DNA of 64,000 nt from contig NZ_CP023202.1 of the NCBI RefSeq assembly GCF_000220705.2, positions 1,798,001-1,862,000 on the forward strand. Direction: 5' to 3'. Each line of letters starts with the position of its first letter. Position 1 is the first letter of the stretch. The notes below the pieces were generated by a model. The model was not told where the DNA came from and ran no database searches. It was given only the letters and a program-made list of their open reading frames with translations. Made by a program: the position numbers and the translations under genes. Source of the stretch: Streptomyces xinghaiensis S187 (GTDB taxonomy: Bacteria; Actinomycetota; Actinomycetes; Streptomycetales; Streptomycetaceae). This document shows positions 1 to 7,749 of this stretch, piece after piece.

Positions 1-667
1 CCGGTGGATCAGCGTGCCGGTCGGCGCGGTGGTCGAGTTCTTCCGCGCCATCCCGGTGCTGCTGCTGATGCTGTTCGCCAACGAGGCGTACGCCCAGCTC
101 ACCGATGTGGAGTCGGAGATCCGCCCGCTCTACGCGGTGGTGACCGGACTGGTCCTCTACAACGCCTCCGTCATCGCCGAGGTCGTCCGCGCCGGCATCC
201 TCTCCCTGCCGCACGGGCAGACGGACGCGGCCAAGGCCATCGGCATGCGCAAGGGGCAGACCATGTCCTACGTGCTGCTGCCGCAGGCCGTGACCGCGAT
301 GCTGCCGGCCCTGGTCAGCCAGCTGGTCGTGATCGTGAAGGACACGGCGCTGGGCGGGGCGCTGCTCGGCTTCGCCGAACTGCTGAGCCGCGTCCGGAGC
401 ATCACCGCCAACTACGGCGCGAACACCATCGCCGCCTTCACCGTGGTCGCGCTCCTCTTCATCCTGCTGAACTTCCTGCTCACCACTTTCGCGAGCTGGC
501 TGGAGGGCCGGGCCCGGCGCTCCCGCAGGGGCAGCGGCGCCGTGGTGACCGAGGACATCGGCAGTGACGTCGCCGTGGTCTCGGCGCCCGGGGACGGCCC
601 GGCGGGCGGACCCGGTGGCGGGCCCGGGGACGGCCCCGGCGACGGCGGTGTGGGCAAGACGCACTGA
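1..667 (+). CDS. gluD: Amino-acid (glutamate-type) ABC transporter permease, 5'-partial
   Basis: The reading frame is open from the left edge, so the gene starts outside the window; the visible part is about 221 residues, beginning RWISVPVGAVVEFFRAIPV. It is the inner-membrane permease subunit of a polar amino-acid importer. The sequence shows several hydrophobic segments and an EAA-type loop (EVVRAGILSLPHGQTDAAKA followed by IGMRKGQ), which docks on the ATPase subunit in this family. The Gly/Pro/Asp-rich C-terminal tail is low-complexity. The wording around FFRAIPVLLLMLFANEAYA is typical of actinobacterial GluD, so glutamate is the likely substrate, but substrate cannot be proved from the permease alone. 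The gluABC partners would lie to the left. A strong hairpin terminator follows 25 bases after the stop. Confidence 0.88.
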   Translation, partial: RWISVPVGAVVEFFRAIPVLLLMLFANEAYAQLTDVESEIRPLYAVVTGLVLYNASVIAEVVRAGILSLPHGQTDAAKAIGMRKGQTMSYVLLPQAVTAMLPALVSQLVVIVKDTALGGALLGFAELLSRVRSITANYGANTIAAFTVVALLFILLNFLLTTFASWLEGRARRSRRGSGAVVTEDIGSDVAVVSAPGDGPAGGPGGGPGDGPGDGGVGKTH

Positions 668-691
668 GCCGCCCAGGCGGGACGGAAGCGA

Positions 692-728
692 CGAGAGGGA
701 CAGCGGTGGTCAGCCGCTGTCCCTCTCG
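692..728 (+). terminator. Terminator hairpin after gluD
   Basis: A perfect 15-bp inverted repeat (692-706 with 714-728, arm CGAGAGGGACAGCGG) with a 7-base loop lies just after the permease stop. It has no U-tract, which is common for Streptomyces terminators. It separates the permease operon from the following monooxygenase. Confidence 0.75.
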
Positions 729-830
729 CTTGACGTGGGCAATCCCAGTGGGTTGCATTCCTTCTGTGATCACGCACCGGGCTCCCTGTACCACCTCTTT
801 CCCGACCCATCAGGTCGAAGGAGCCGCCCC

Positions 831-2573
831 GTGGACCCGGTGATCGTCGTCGGCGCGGGCCCCGTCGGTCTCGCGCTCGCCCTGGCGCTCACCCGGCACG
901 ACGTCCCCGTCCTCGTCCTGGACGAGGGCTCCGGCGCGTACGAGCCGCGGCCCGCCCGGACCACCGTGCTGAGCCCGGACAGCGCCGCCTTCGCCGGCCG
1001 CCTCCTCGGCCCCTCGTTCCCGGCCGCCGGCGTCCGCTGGACGGCCTGGCGGACGATACGGCGGCGGCAGACGCCGCGCCGCGAGGAGACCGGGGACGAG
1101 GCCCCGCTCCATCTGCCGCAGCACGAACTCGTCCACGGGCTGCGGGCCGCCCTCGCGGCGAGCGGCCTGGCCCGGATCGAGACCGGCTGCCGTCTCCACG
1201 CCCTGGAACAGGACGCGGACGGCGTCACCGCGTACACCCGGGAGCCGGCGGCCCCACGGCCCGGCGCGGGCACCTCGTGGCGCGGCAGCCATCTGGTGGG
1301 CTGCGACGGGGCGCGGTCCACCGTGCGCAAGCTGCTGGATGTGCGCTTCCCCGGCCGGACCGCCGTCGAACGGCACGCGGTGGCCGCGCTCCGCACCGAA
1401 CTCCCCTGGCCCGGCGAGGCCGTGCTGTACCGGGGCCCGCGCGGCGGTGAGGCGCTCGCCCGCCCGCTGCCGGACGGGGTCTGGCGGATCGACTGGCTGC
1501 TGCCGCCCCGGGGGGACCTGGTGACGCCGGAGGCTCTCGTCGCCCGGATCCGCGACACCCTCGCCACCTGGTGCGGCGAGATCCCCCCGTACGAGCTGCT
1601 GGACACCGGTGTGCACACCGTCCACCACCGGCTGGCGCGCCGCTGGCGCTCGGGCCGGGCCTTCCTGGCCGGGGACGCGGCGCATCTGCTCGGCACCCTC
1701 GGCGCACATGAACTCGACGAGGGGCTGCGCGACGCGTCGAACCTCTCCTGGAAGCTGGCGCTGACCCGGCATCACGGCGCCCCCGAGGCGCTGCTCGACA
1801 GCTACCAGGCGGAGCGGCGCCTGGCCGTCGGTGCCCGGCTGCGCGCGGCGGACCAGGCCCTTCCGCTGGTCCGGGCCGCGGGCGCCTGGCCCACCGTGCG
1901 CCGGTCACTGCTGCCGGGGGCCGGGCGCGGGCAGGAGAGCCTGCTGACGGACGGCCATCTGGGGCGGGGCCCGCTGGGGGCGCCCCCCGGATATGCGCAC
2001 TCCCCCCTCACCCCGCCGGCCGGGGAGGCATCGGCCGCCGTCGGCACCCTGCCGGGCGAGCCGGTGGAGGATGTGCCGGTGACCGCGCCGGACGGCACCG
2101 CCGCACGGCTGCGGGAGCGGCTGGGCGGTGATCTGCTGGTGGTGCTGGTGGCTCCGGGGACCGGGGTATGGGACCGCAGGCACTGGCTGGGCGCGGGGCT
2201 CATGCCCCGGCTGGCCGCGGCGGTGGCGGCGCTGCCGGTGCCGGCCGAGCTGCTGGTGACGGAGGACTATCCGGGAGCGGCGGCGCACACCGTGCTGATG
2301 GTCCGGCCGGACGGCCATCTGGTCGCCGCGATGCCGGGCGTCGACCCGGCGGAGCTCTACGCCTGCGCGGACACCGTGCGCGGCGGCGGAGACGGAGCGG
2401 CCCGGGCGGGCGACGGTGCGGCGCCGGGAGAGCCCGGGACGGGGGAGGACGGCGGAGCGGCAGCGGCCCGGGGCGGCACCGGGGGAGGCGGATCGGCCGG
2501 GTCCGGTGCCCCAGAGGCGGTGGCGCCGACGGCCGCGGACGGCGCTTCCCCGGCGCGCGGCACACCGCGCTGA
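831..2573 (+). CDS. FAD-dependent aromatic-ring monooxygenase (PHBH/TfdB class)
   Basis: Predicted class A flavoprotein hydroxylase of 580 residues. Visible landmarks are the N-terminal dinucleotide fold VIVVGAGPVGLALALAL (about residues 4-20), the DG motif GCDGARSTVRKLL (about 163-175) and the GD motif FLAGDAAHLLG (Asp282). The usual PPxGGQGMN-type stretch after GDAAH is replaced by LLGTLGAHELDEGLRDASNL, a clear divergence from the commoner aromatic hydroxylases. The C-terminal thioredoxin-like region (about 410-500) is followed by roughly 70 residues of Gly/Ala-rich low complexity. The GTG start at 831 is chosen because GAAGGAG sits 7 bases upstream and the GxGxxG fold begins immediately; the frame is open further 5' but without family similarity. 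Substrate unknown. It stands alone between a terminator and the convergent recX. Confidence 0.85.
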   Translation: MDPVIVVGAGPVGLALALALTRHDVPVLVLDEGSGAYEPRPARTTVLSPDSAAFAGRLLGPSFPAAGVRWTAWRTIRRRQTPRREETGDEAPLHLPQHELVHGLRAALAASGLARIETGCRLHALEQDADGVTAYTREPAAPRPGAGTSWRGSHLVGCDGARSTVRKLLDVRFPGRTAVERHAVAALRTELPWPGEAVLYRGPRGGEALARPLPDGVWRIDWLLPPRGDLVTPEALVARIRDTLATWCGEIPPYELLDTGVHTVHHRLARRWRSGRAFLAGDAAHLLGTLGAHELDEGLRDASNLSWKLALTRHHGAPEALLDSYQAERRLAVGARLRAADQALPLVRAAGAWPTVRRSLLPGAGRGQESLLTDGHLGRGPLGAPPGYAHSPLTPPAGEASAAVGTLPGEPVEDVPVTAPDGTAARLRERLGGDLLVVLVAPGTGVWDRRHWLGAGLMPRLAAAVAALPVPAELLVTEDYPGAAAHTVLMVRPDGHLVAAMPGVDPAELYACADTVRGGGDGAARAGDGAAPGEPGTGEDGGAAAARGGTGGGGSAGSGAPEAVAPTAADGASPARGTPR

Positions 2574-2670
2574 GGCCCGGCTCCGCGAGGCCCCGGCTCC
2601 GCTGAGGCCGCCGGGCCGACTGATCGATCCTGGGGCACGGGGCACGGGGCACGGGACACGGGGCACCGGG
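2571..2670. repeat. Short tandem repeats between convergent genes
   Basis: Two near-identical copies of GAGGCC(C)CGGCTCCGC (from about 2571 and 2587) are followed at about 2632-2666 by five tandem 7-mers of the type GGGGCAC, one of them GGGACAC. The tract lies in the 215-base gap between the convergent monooxygenase and recX genes. It looks like replication-slippage material; no function is evident. Confidence 0.6.
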
Positions 2671-2788
2671 CGCTCCGGTGCGGATCTCCGCCCGTCGGGC
2701 CATCCGCGCGATCATGGACCCTGGTTCACGGGACAAGGGTCTATGGGCAGCGGGTCCGGGCGGCGGACGGCGGGCCGTTGTGCCGCGG

Positions 2789-3433
2789 TCAGCTCTCGGA
2801 GAGGTACCACTCCAGGGCCTCCGGATCCTCGCCCTCCTCCTCCAGCGCACGCCGGACCACGCGCAGGGCGAGCCCTTCGGGGTACCCCTTGCGGGCCAGC
2901 ATCCCGGCGAGGCGCCGGATCCGCTTCTCCCGGTCCAGCCCCCGGGTCGACCGCAGTCTGCGCTCCACCAGCGCCCGGGCCGTCTCCACCTCCTGTTCGG
3001 AGTCGAGCCGGCCCACGGCCTCGTCGACGACCGCCGGTTCCACTCCGCGGGTGCGCAGCTCCCGGGCGAGGGCGCGGCGGGCCAGGCCCCGGCCGTGGTG
3101 GCGGGACTCGACCCAGGCACCGGCGAAGGAGGCGTCGTCGATCAGCCCGACCTCCTCGAAGCGGGAGAGCACCTCCTCCGCCACCGCATCGGGGATGTCC
3201 CGTTTGCGCAACGCGTCGGCGAGCTGCTTGCGGGTGCGCGGCGTCCCGGTGAGCAGGCGCAGGCAGATGGCCCGTGCCCGCTCACCGGGGTCGTCGGTCC
3301 GGGACGCGGCCGTACCCGCGCCCGGACGCGGTGTCCCCTGTCCGGCCCTCGACGGAGAGGGGACACCGCCGTCCCAGTCGTCCTCGCCGCTGTCCTTCCG
3401 CCGCTCCTGCGGCCCACCGGTTCGCCGCGTCAT
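2789..3433 (-). CDS. recX: Regulatory protein RecX
   Basis: RecX binds RecA filaments and modulates recombinase and coprotease activity. The 214-residue product has a charged, Pro/Gly-rich N-terminal extension of about 50 residues, then the three-helix tandem RecX repeats: ARAICLRLLTGTPRTRKQL, VAEEVLSRFEEVGLIDDASFA with RHHGRGLARRALARELRTRG, and the C-terminal IRRLAGMLARKGYPEGLAL. The last repeats are the most conserved part of the family. The ATG lies only 3 bases after the recA stop, so the two are almost certainly co-transcribed from the SOS promoter upstream of recA, as in many actinobacteria. The N-terminal extension is a usual feature of Streptomyces RecX. Confidence 0.95.
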   Translation of the reverse strand: MTRRTGGPQERRKDSGEDDWDGGVPSPSRAGQGTPRPGAGTAASRTDDPGERARAICLRLLTGTPRTRKQLADALRKRDIPDAVAEEVLSRFEEVGLIDDASFAGAWVESRHHGRGLARRALARELRTRGVEPAVVDEAVGRLDSEQEVETARALVERRLRSTRGLDREKRIRRLAGMLARKGYPEGLALRVVRRALEEEGEDPEALEWYLSES

Positions 3434-3436
3434 GGA

Positions 3437-4561
3437 CTAGCTCTTGGCGGCAGCGGCCTTGGAGGCCCTGGTCGCCTTGGCAGCCGGGGCGGGCACCGCC
3501 TTCACCGGCTCGGCCGGGGCTCCCGCCGCGTCCGCGCCGGGCTCCGCGGACGGGGCCTCCGGGCGCACCCCGACCCCCAGCTTCTCCTTGATCTTCTTCT
3601 CGATCTCGTTGCCCAGGTCCGGGTTGTCCTTGAGGAACTTCCGGGCGTTCTCCTTGCCCTGCCCCAGCTGGTCGCCCTCGTAGGTGTACCAGGCACCGGA
3701 CTTGCGGACGAAGCCGTGCTCGACGCCCATGTCGATCAGCCCGCCCTCGCGGCTGATGCCCTCGCCGTAGAGGATGTCGAACTCGGCCTGCTTGAAGGGC
3801 GGCGCGACCTTGTTCTTCACGACCTTGCACCGGGTGCGGTTGCCGACCGCGTCGGTGCCGTCCTTCAGGGTCTCGATCCGGCGGATGTCGATCCGCACCG
3901 AGGCGTAGAACTTCAGCGCCCGGCCACCGGTGGTGGTCTCCGGTGAGCCGAACATCACACCGATCTTCTCGCGGAGCTGGTTGATGAAGATCGCGGTGGT
4001 CTTGGACTGGTTCAGCGCGCTGGTGATCTTGCGGAGCGCCTGGCTCATCAGCCGGGCCTGGAGGCCGACGTGCGAGTCCCCCATCTCGCCCTCGATCTCC
4101 GCGCGCGGCACCAGGGCCGCCACGGAGTCGATGACGATCAGGTCGAGGGCGCCGGAGCGGACCAGCATGTCCACGATCTCCAGCGCCTGCTCGCCGGTGT
4201 CCGGCTGGGAGAGGATGAGGTTGTCCGTGTCGACGCCCAGGGCCTTGGCGTACTCCGGGTCGAGCGCGTGCTCCGCGTCGACGAAGGCGACGGTGCCGCC
4301 CGCCTTCTGGGCGTTGGCCACCGCGTGCAGCGTGAGGGTCGTCTTGCCGGAGGACTCCGGGCCGTACACCTCGACGACCCGGCCGCGCGGCAGACCACCG
4401 ACCCCCAGCGCCACGTCGAGAGCGGTCGACCCGGTGGGGATGACCTCGATGGGGTCGTTCGGCCGGTCGCCGAGGCGCATGACGGCGCCTTTGCCGAATT
4501 GCCGTTCAATCTGTGCGAGTGCGGCGTCCAGCGCCTTCTCGCGGTCGGATCCTGCTGCCAT
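3437..4561 (-). CDS. recA: Recombinase RecA
   Basis: DNA strand-exchange ATPase and LexA coprotease; 374 residues. Visible are the start MAAGSDREKALDAALAQIER, the Walker A motif GPESSGKT (Lys73), Walker B LIVIDSVAAL, the L2/ATP-sensing region NQLREKIGVMFGSPETTTGG and a C-terminal Ala/Lys-rich tail (KATRASKAAAAKS), characteristic of Streptomyces RecA. An upstream in-frame ATG (MDVKRSTQANRVEP...) exists at about 4603, but the start at 4561 gives the family N-terminus and usual length. recX follows after 3 bases. Expression should be DNA-damage inducible because an SOS box overlaps the promoter at 4675-4704. Confidence 0.98.
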   Translation of the reverse strand: MAAGSDREKALDAALAQIERQFGKGAVMRLGDRPNDPIEVIPTGSTALDVALGVGGLPRGRVVEVYGPESSGKTTLTLHAVANAQKAGGTVAFVDAEHALDPEYAKALGVDTDNLILSQPDTGEQALEIVDMLVRSGALDLIVIDSVAALVPRAEIEGEMGDSHVGLQARLMSQALRKITSALNQSKTTAIFINQLREKIGVMFGSPETTTGGRALKFYASVRIDIRRIETLKDGTDAVGNRTRCKVVKNKVAPPFKQAEFDILYGEGISREGGLIDMGVEHGFVRKSGAWYTYEGDQLGQGKENARKFLKDNPDLGNEIEKKIKEKLGVGVRPEAPSAEPGADAAGAPAEPVKAVPAPAAKATRASKAAAAKS

Positions 4562-4674
4562 GGGTTCCACCCGGTTTGCTTGAGTCGATCGCTTCACGTC
4601 CATGACGCTAACGCCTGGCACTGACAACGCGCCCCGTCGCCGTCCGGGCTGTGGAAAACCCGGCCGGGCCATCC

Positions 4675-4704
4675 ATCTGAATGGATGTTCGATTTTAGTG
4701 TCAA
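4675..4704 (-). promoter_or_regulatory. recA promoter with LexA SOS box
   Basis: Read on the minus strand, a -35 TTGACA (4699-4704) and a -10-like TCAGAT (4675-4680) are 18 bases apart. Between them, overlapping the edge of the -10, lies GAACATCCATTC (4679-4690), a one-mismatch version of the actinobacterial/Gram-positive SOS box GAACNNNNGTTC. From memory the same dodecamer was described upstream of recA in S. lividans. The geometry predicts repression by LexA occluding RNA polymerase. Confidence 0.82.
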
Positions 4705-4761
4705 GCCGACCGACCGTCCGCGCGGCGCGCACCCGGGCGGGGCCCGCGCCGCCCCTCCCCC

Positions 4762-6012
4762 TCAGCCGTCCCGGTCCTCCGCCGGCCGCCCGCCGCGCAG
4801 CGACCGGCGTATCCGGGAGAGAGCCGAGGCACCCCGCTCCCGCACCGGCCGCCGGCCGCGCACCCGCGGATGGTCGGTGACGTCGTACCGCTTCACATAC
4901 GCCGACAGGAACGCCTGCAGAGTGGCGGTCGCCGGGATGGCGATCAGCGCGCCGACGGCTCCCAGCAGCGCGGCGCCGCCGATGACCGAACCGAAGGCGA
5001 CGGCCGGGTGGATGTCCACGGTCCGGGCCGTGATCCGCGGCTGCAGGATGTAGTTCTCCAGCTGCTGGTAGATCACGACGAAGACGAGCACCCACAGCGC
5101 GTACCAGGGGTTGACGGTGAACGCCAGCAGGATCGGCAGCGCACCCGCCAGATAGGTGCCGATCGCCGGGATGAACTGCGAGACCAGCCCCACCCAGATG
5201 GCCAGGGCCGGGGCGTACGGCACCCCGAGGATCTCCAGCAGCACGTAGTGCGCGCCGCCGGAGACCAGGGCCATCAGGCCGCGCGAGTAGAGGTAGCCGC
5301 CGGTCTTGGCGACCGCGATGTCCCAGGCCCGCAGCACCTCGGCCTGCTTGGCCGGCGGCAGCATGGAGCACACGGCCCGGCGCAGCCGCGGGCCGTCGGC
5401 GGCGAAGTAGAAGGAGAACAGCGCCACGGTGAGCGTCATGAACAGGCCGCCGAGCACCTGCGCCGACACGTCCAGCACCCCGCCCGCGCTGTTCTGCACG
5501 TACTTCTGCAGCCAGTCGGACTTGAGCAGGCTGTCCTGCACCTCCAGCCGCGAGACGCTGGTGCCGAAGGTCTTGTTGCTCCAGCGGATCACCGAGTCGA
5601 GATAGGCCGGGATGTTCTCGACCATGGTGACGATCTGGCCGGCGAGCATCGAGCCGAGCAGGGTGACGAACCCGGCCACGGACACGACGATCCCGAGGAA
5701 CACCAGGGCGGTCGCCAGGCCCCGGCGCATCCCGCGGTCCGCCATGCGGTCCACGGCCGGTTCGATCGCCAGTCCCAGGAAGAACGCGATCAGGATGTTC
5801 ACCAGCAGCCCGGTGAGCTGCTGGAACGCCCAGCTCGCCAGCAGGAAGACGGCATAGGCGGCGAACACCAGGGCGACGGCGCGCGGCAGCCAGGCGGGCA
5901 TCCGCTCGCCACCGCGTACGGGGGGCCTGTCGGCGGGGACAGGGCGCGGTCCGGGTACCGGGGCGCCACCGGGTTGTTCGTCGTTCGCTGCCACGGAGCC
6001 AGTCTGACCCAT
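4762..6012 (-). CDS. AI-2E family (PerM-like) transporter
   Basis: Polytopic membrane protein of 416 residues. After a Pro-rich cytoplasmic N-terminus it has about eight hydrophobic segments. The family signatures are visible: the early paired helices around LVNILIAFFLGLAIEP, the long soluble helical loop (VENIPAYLDSVIRWSNKTFG through LQKYVQNSAG), and the C-terminal FIPAIGTYLAGALPILLAF, YQQLENYILQPRI and GGAALLGAVGALIAIPATA. Members range from putative autoinducer exporters to ion antiporters, so the substrate is open. The start at 6012 is preferred over the upstream 6105 because the latter overlaps the DUF3046 gene. It is separated from recA by a 200-base SOS promoter region. Confidence 0.9.
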   Translation of the reverse strand: MGQTGSVAANDEQPGGAPVPGPRPVPADRPPVRGGERMPAWLPRAVALVFAAYAVFLLASWAFQQLTGLLVNILIAFFLGLAIEPAVDRMADRGMRRGLATALVFLGIVVSVAGFVTLLGSMLAGQIVTMVENIPAYLDSVIRWSNKTFGTSVSRLEVQDSLLKSDWLQKYVQNSAGGVLDVSAQVLGGLFMTLTVALFSFYFAADGPRLRRAVCSMLPPAKQAEVLRAWDIAVAKTGGYLYSRGLMALVSGGAHYVLLEILGVPYAPALAIWVGLVSQFIPAIGTYLAGALPILLAFTVNPWYALWVLVFVVIYQQLENYILQPRITARTVDIHPAVAFGSVIGGAALLGAVGALIAIPATATLQAFLSAYVKRYDVTDHPRVRGRRPVRERGASALSRIRRSLRGGRPAEDRDG

Positions 6013-6056
6013 CCGGGGGACGCCCGTGCCGCCCGGAGCCGATCCGGGGCCGGGGG

Positions 6057-6251
6057 TCAGCGCCGCTCGGCGGGGACGTCCATGGCGGCGCAGACGGCCC
6101 GCCACACGTCCTTGGCGTTCCAGCCCGCCTCCAGCGCCTCGTACACCGTCCTCCCGCCGAGCTCGGACATCACATGATCGCGCGCGAAGGAGTCGGCGTA
6201 CGCCTCACCGAAGTGATCCGCCATCCGCTGCCAGAAGACCGTCAACCGCAT
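6057..6251 (-). CDS. DUF3046 domain protein
   Basis: A 64-residue soluble protein, MRLTVFWQRMADHFGEAYAD..., covering the whole DUF3046 family, which is actinobacteria-specific and often found next to recA. The conserved features are the N-terminal RLTVFWxRM, the HVMSELGGRTVYEALEAG core and the WNAKDVWRAVC stretch. Function is unknown. It lies 44 bases upstream of the AI-2E gene and 47 bases downstream of azlD, on the same strand, so it may be part of one transcript. Confidence 0.92.
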   Translation of the reverse strand: MRLTVFWQRMADHFGEAYADSFARDHVMSELGGRTVYEALEAGWNAKDVWRAVCAAMDVPAERR

Positions 6252-6298
6252 GGGTCCAGTATCCCTCCCGCCTCCGCGCCGCGGCCCCGGCCGGACCG

Positions 6299-6607
6299 TC
6301 AGCCGGTCAGCGTACGCACCGCCGCGGTCACCAGGACGGCTGCCCCCACGACCACCAGGAACGGAGCCCGCAGCAGCAGCGCCAGCGCCGCGGCGGCGAC
6401 TCCCGCCGCCCTGGCGTCGAGGACCAGGGCGGCGCCCTCGCCGAAGGTCTGCTGCGCGGTGAGCGCGGCCAGCAGCGCGATGGGCAGCAGGGCGGCCAGC
6501 CGCTTGACGGCCGGCCGTTCCAGCGCGCCGGCGGGCACCGACAGCCCGAGCAGTTTGACGAGATAGCAGCCGGCCGTGGTCAGGCCGATGGCGATCCAGA
6601 CGTTCAC
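6299..6607 (-). CDS. azlD: AzlD-family branched-chain amino-acid exporter subunit
   Basis: Small membrane protein of 102 residues with three to four hydrophobic helices (NVWIAIGLTTAGCYLVKLLG, RLAALLPIALLAALTAQQTF and others). AzlD proteins work with AzlC as a two-component exporter of branched-chain and related amino acids. The GTG start at 6607 gives the AzlD N-terminus; its GTGA overlaps the TGA stop of azlC by 4 bases, indicating translational coupling. Confidence 0.87.
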   Translation of the reverse strand: MNVWIAIGLTTAGCYLVKLLGLSVPAGALERPAVKRLAALLPIALLAALTAQQTFGEGAALVLDARAAGVAAAALALLLRAPFLVVVGAAVLVTAAVRTLTG

Positions 6608-7368
6608 CGGCCGTGCCCCTTCCCCCCGCGGGCCGGGACCCGGCCGCGCAGCGCCAGGACGACCGGCGCGGCCAGCGCCGCGACGAGCACCGGCACCCCG
6701 GCGGGCAGCAGGGGCATACCGACGAGGACCAGCACCACCGCCAGGCCGGCCACCGCGCGTTCGGTCGCCGTCCTCAGCATCGGCGCGAGCAGGGCCAGGA
6801 AGACCGCCGGGCCCGCGGCGTCCAGGCCCCACGCCCGGGGATCGCCCAGTGCCGCGGCGCCGAGCGCGCCGAGCAGGGTGGTCAGGTTCCACAGCACGTA
6901 GAGGGTGGCCCCGGTGACGGCGAAGCCGATCCGCACCGCGCGCCGCCCGGACTGGGCGAGGGCGACCGCGGCGGTCTCGTCGATGACCCACTGGGCGGCG
7001 AACGGCCGCAGGGCGCGGGGGACGTGCAGCAGCTCCGACAGCCGCAGCCCGTAGAAGGCGTTGCGCACCCCGAGGAAGAACGCCCCGGCCGCGGCCGTGT
7101 ACGGATTGCCGCCCGACGCGAGCGCGCCGACGAGGGCGAACTGCGACGCACCGGTGAAGACGAGCAGGCTGAGGGCGCAGGTCTGGAGCAGGGTGAGCCC
7201 CGCTCCCGCGGAGGTCACCCCGAAGGCGAAGCCGGACAGCCCCACGGCGACGCCCACGCCGAGCGCGTCCCGCACGACTGCCCTGTCGGAGCGCGGCACG
7301 GAGGCCGTCCGGTCCCCGTCGGCCCGTTGCGTACCGTGCCCGTCCGCGGTTCCCGCGGTCTCCGTCAT
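6604..7368 (-). CDS. azlC: AzlC-family branched-chain amino-acid exporter
   Basis: Membrane protein of about 254 residues, the large subunit of an AzlCD exporter. Characteristic stretches are VAVGLSGFAFGVTSAGAGLT, LLVFTGASQFALVGALASGG, FFLGVRNAFYGLRLSELL and the loop WVIDETAAVALAQ, all hallmarks of AzlC. The start is uncertain: ATG at 7368 (MTETAGTADG) or a GTG two codons earlier. Notably the frame stays open upstream to 7758, through a decayed AraC-type regulator sequence with no stop in between. Exported substrate is inferred from the family only. Confidence 0.88.
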   Translation of the reverse strand: MTETAGTADGHGTQRADGDRTASVPRSDRAVVRDALGVGVAVGLSGFAFGVTSAGAGLTLLQTCALSLLVFTGASQFALVGALASGGNPYTAAAGAFFLGVRNAFYGLRLSELLHVPRALRPFAAQWVIDETAAVALAQSGRRAVRIGFAVTGATLYVLWNLTTLLGALGAAALGDPRAWGLDAAGPAVFLALLAPMLRTATERAVAGLAVVLVLVGMPLLPAGVPVLVAALAAPVVLALRGRVPARGGKGHGR

Positions 7369-7404
7369 GTCCACCGTTGGTCTCGTTTCTTCCACGCCCC
7401 GCAC

Positions 7405-7600
7405 GTTACGGAGCGGCGTCCGGTCCCGTCCTGGACGTTCTTGCGGTACCCGGGGGCGCGGGCGCGCCCGTTCCCGGCGGTACGCGCCCGGGGGCACCCC
7501 GGCGATCCGGGTGACGTGCCGGCCCGGATGCGGCTGGTCCGCGGAGCCGACGGCGGCGGCCGCCCCGGCCGGTGCGGCCCCCGGTCGGACCGGCACCGCG
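7405..7600 (-). pseudogene. Remnant of AraC-family regulator
   Basis: On the minus strand, in the same frame as azlC, the translation reads AAAVGSADQPHPGRHVTRIA then GVPPGAYRRER. This is the second helix-turn-helix and C-terminus of the AraC regulators that normally accompany azlC in Streptomyces (compare the family pattern GFxDQPHLxRHFxRIxGVPPGAY). The usual end KNVQD appears only in another frame, implying a frameshift after YRRER. The N-terminal two thirds are missing, as the divergent lhr gene starts at 7750. Several consensus positions are degraded (F to S, L to P, F to V). I read it as a decayed pseudogene; the remaining 150 bases to 7749 hold nothing else I recognise. Confidence 0.65.
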
Positions 7601-7749
7601 CAGCCGTGGATGCCGCCGGTGCCGGGCGTGCCCGTTCTCCCGCATACCGGCCATTGTGCCTGTCGCCGGCCGGGTGTCCGTTCCCCGGGCGGGAGCCTCC
7701 CACCAGCGCGGACGCCGCGTTTGTCGGTACCGGGGTGCACGATGGGGAC

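Noticed and set aside
6013..6105. Longer N-terminus for the AI-2E protein
   Set aside because: It would overlap the DUF3046 gene and adds only basic low-complexity residues.
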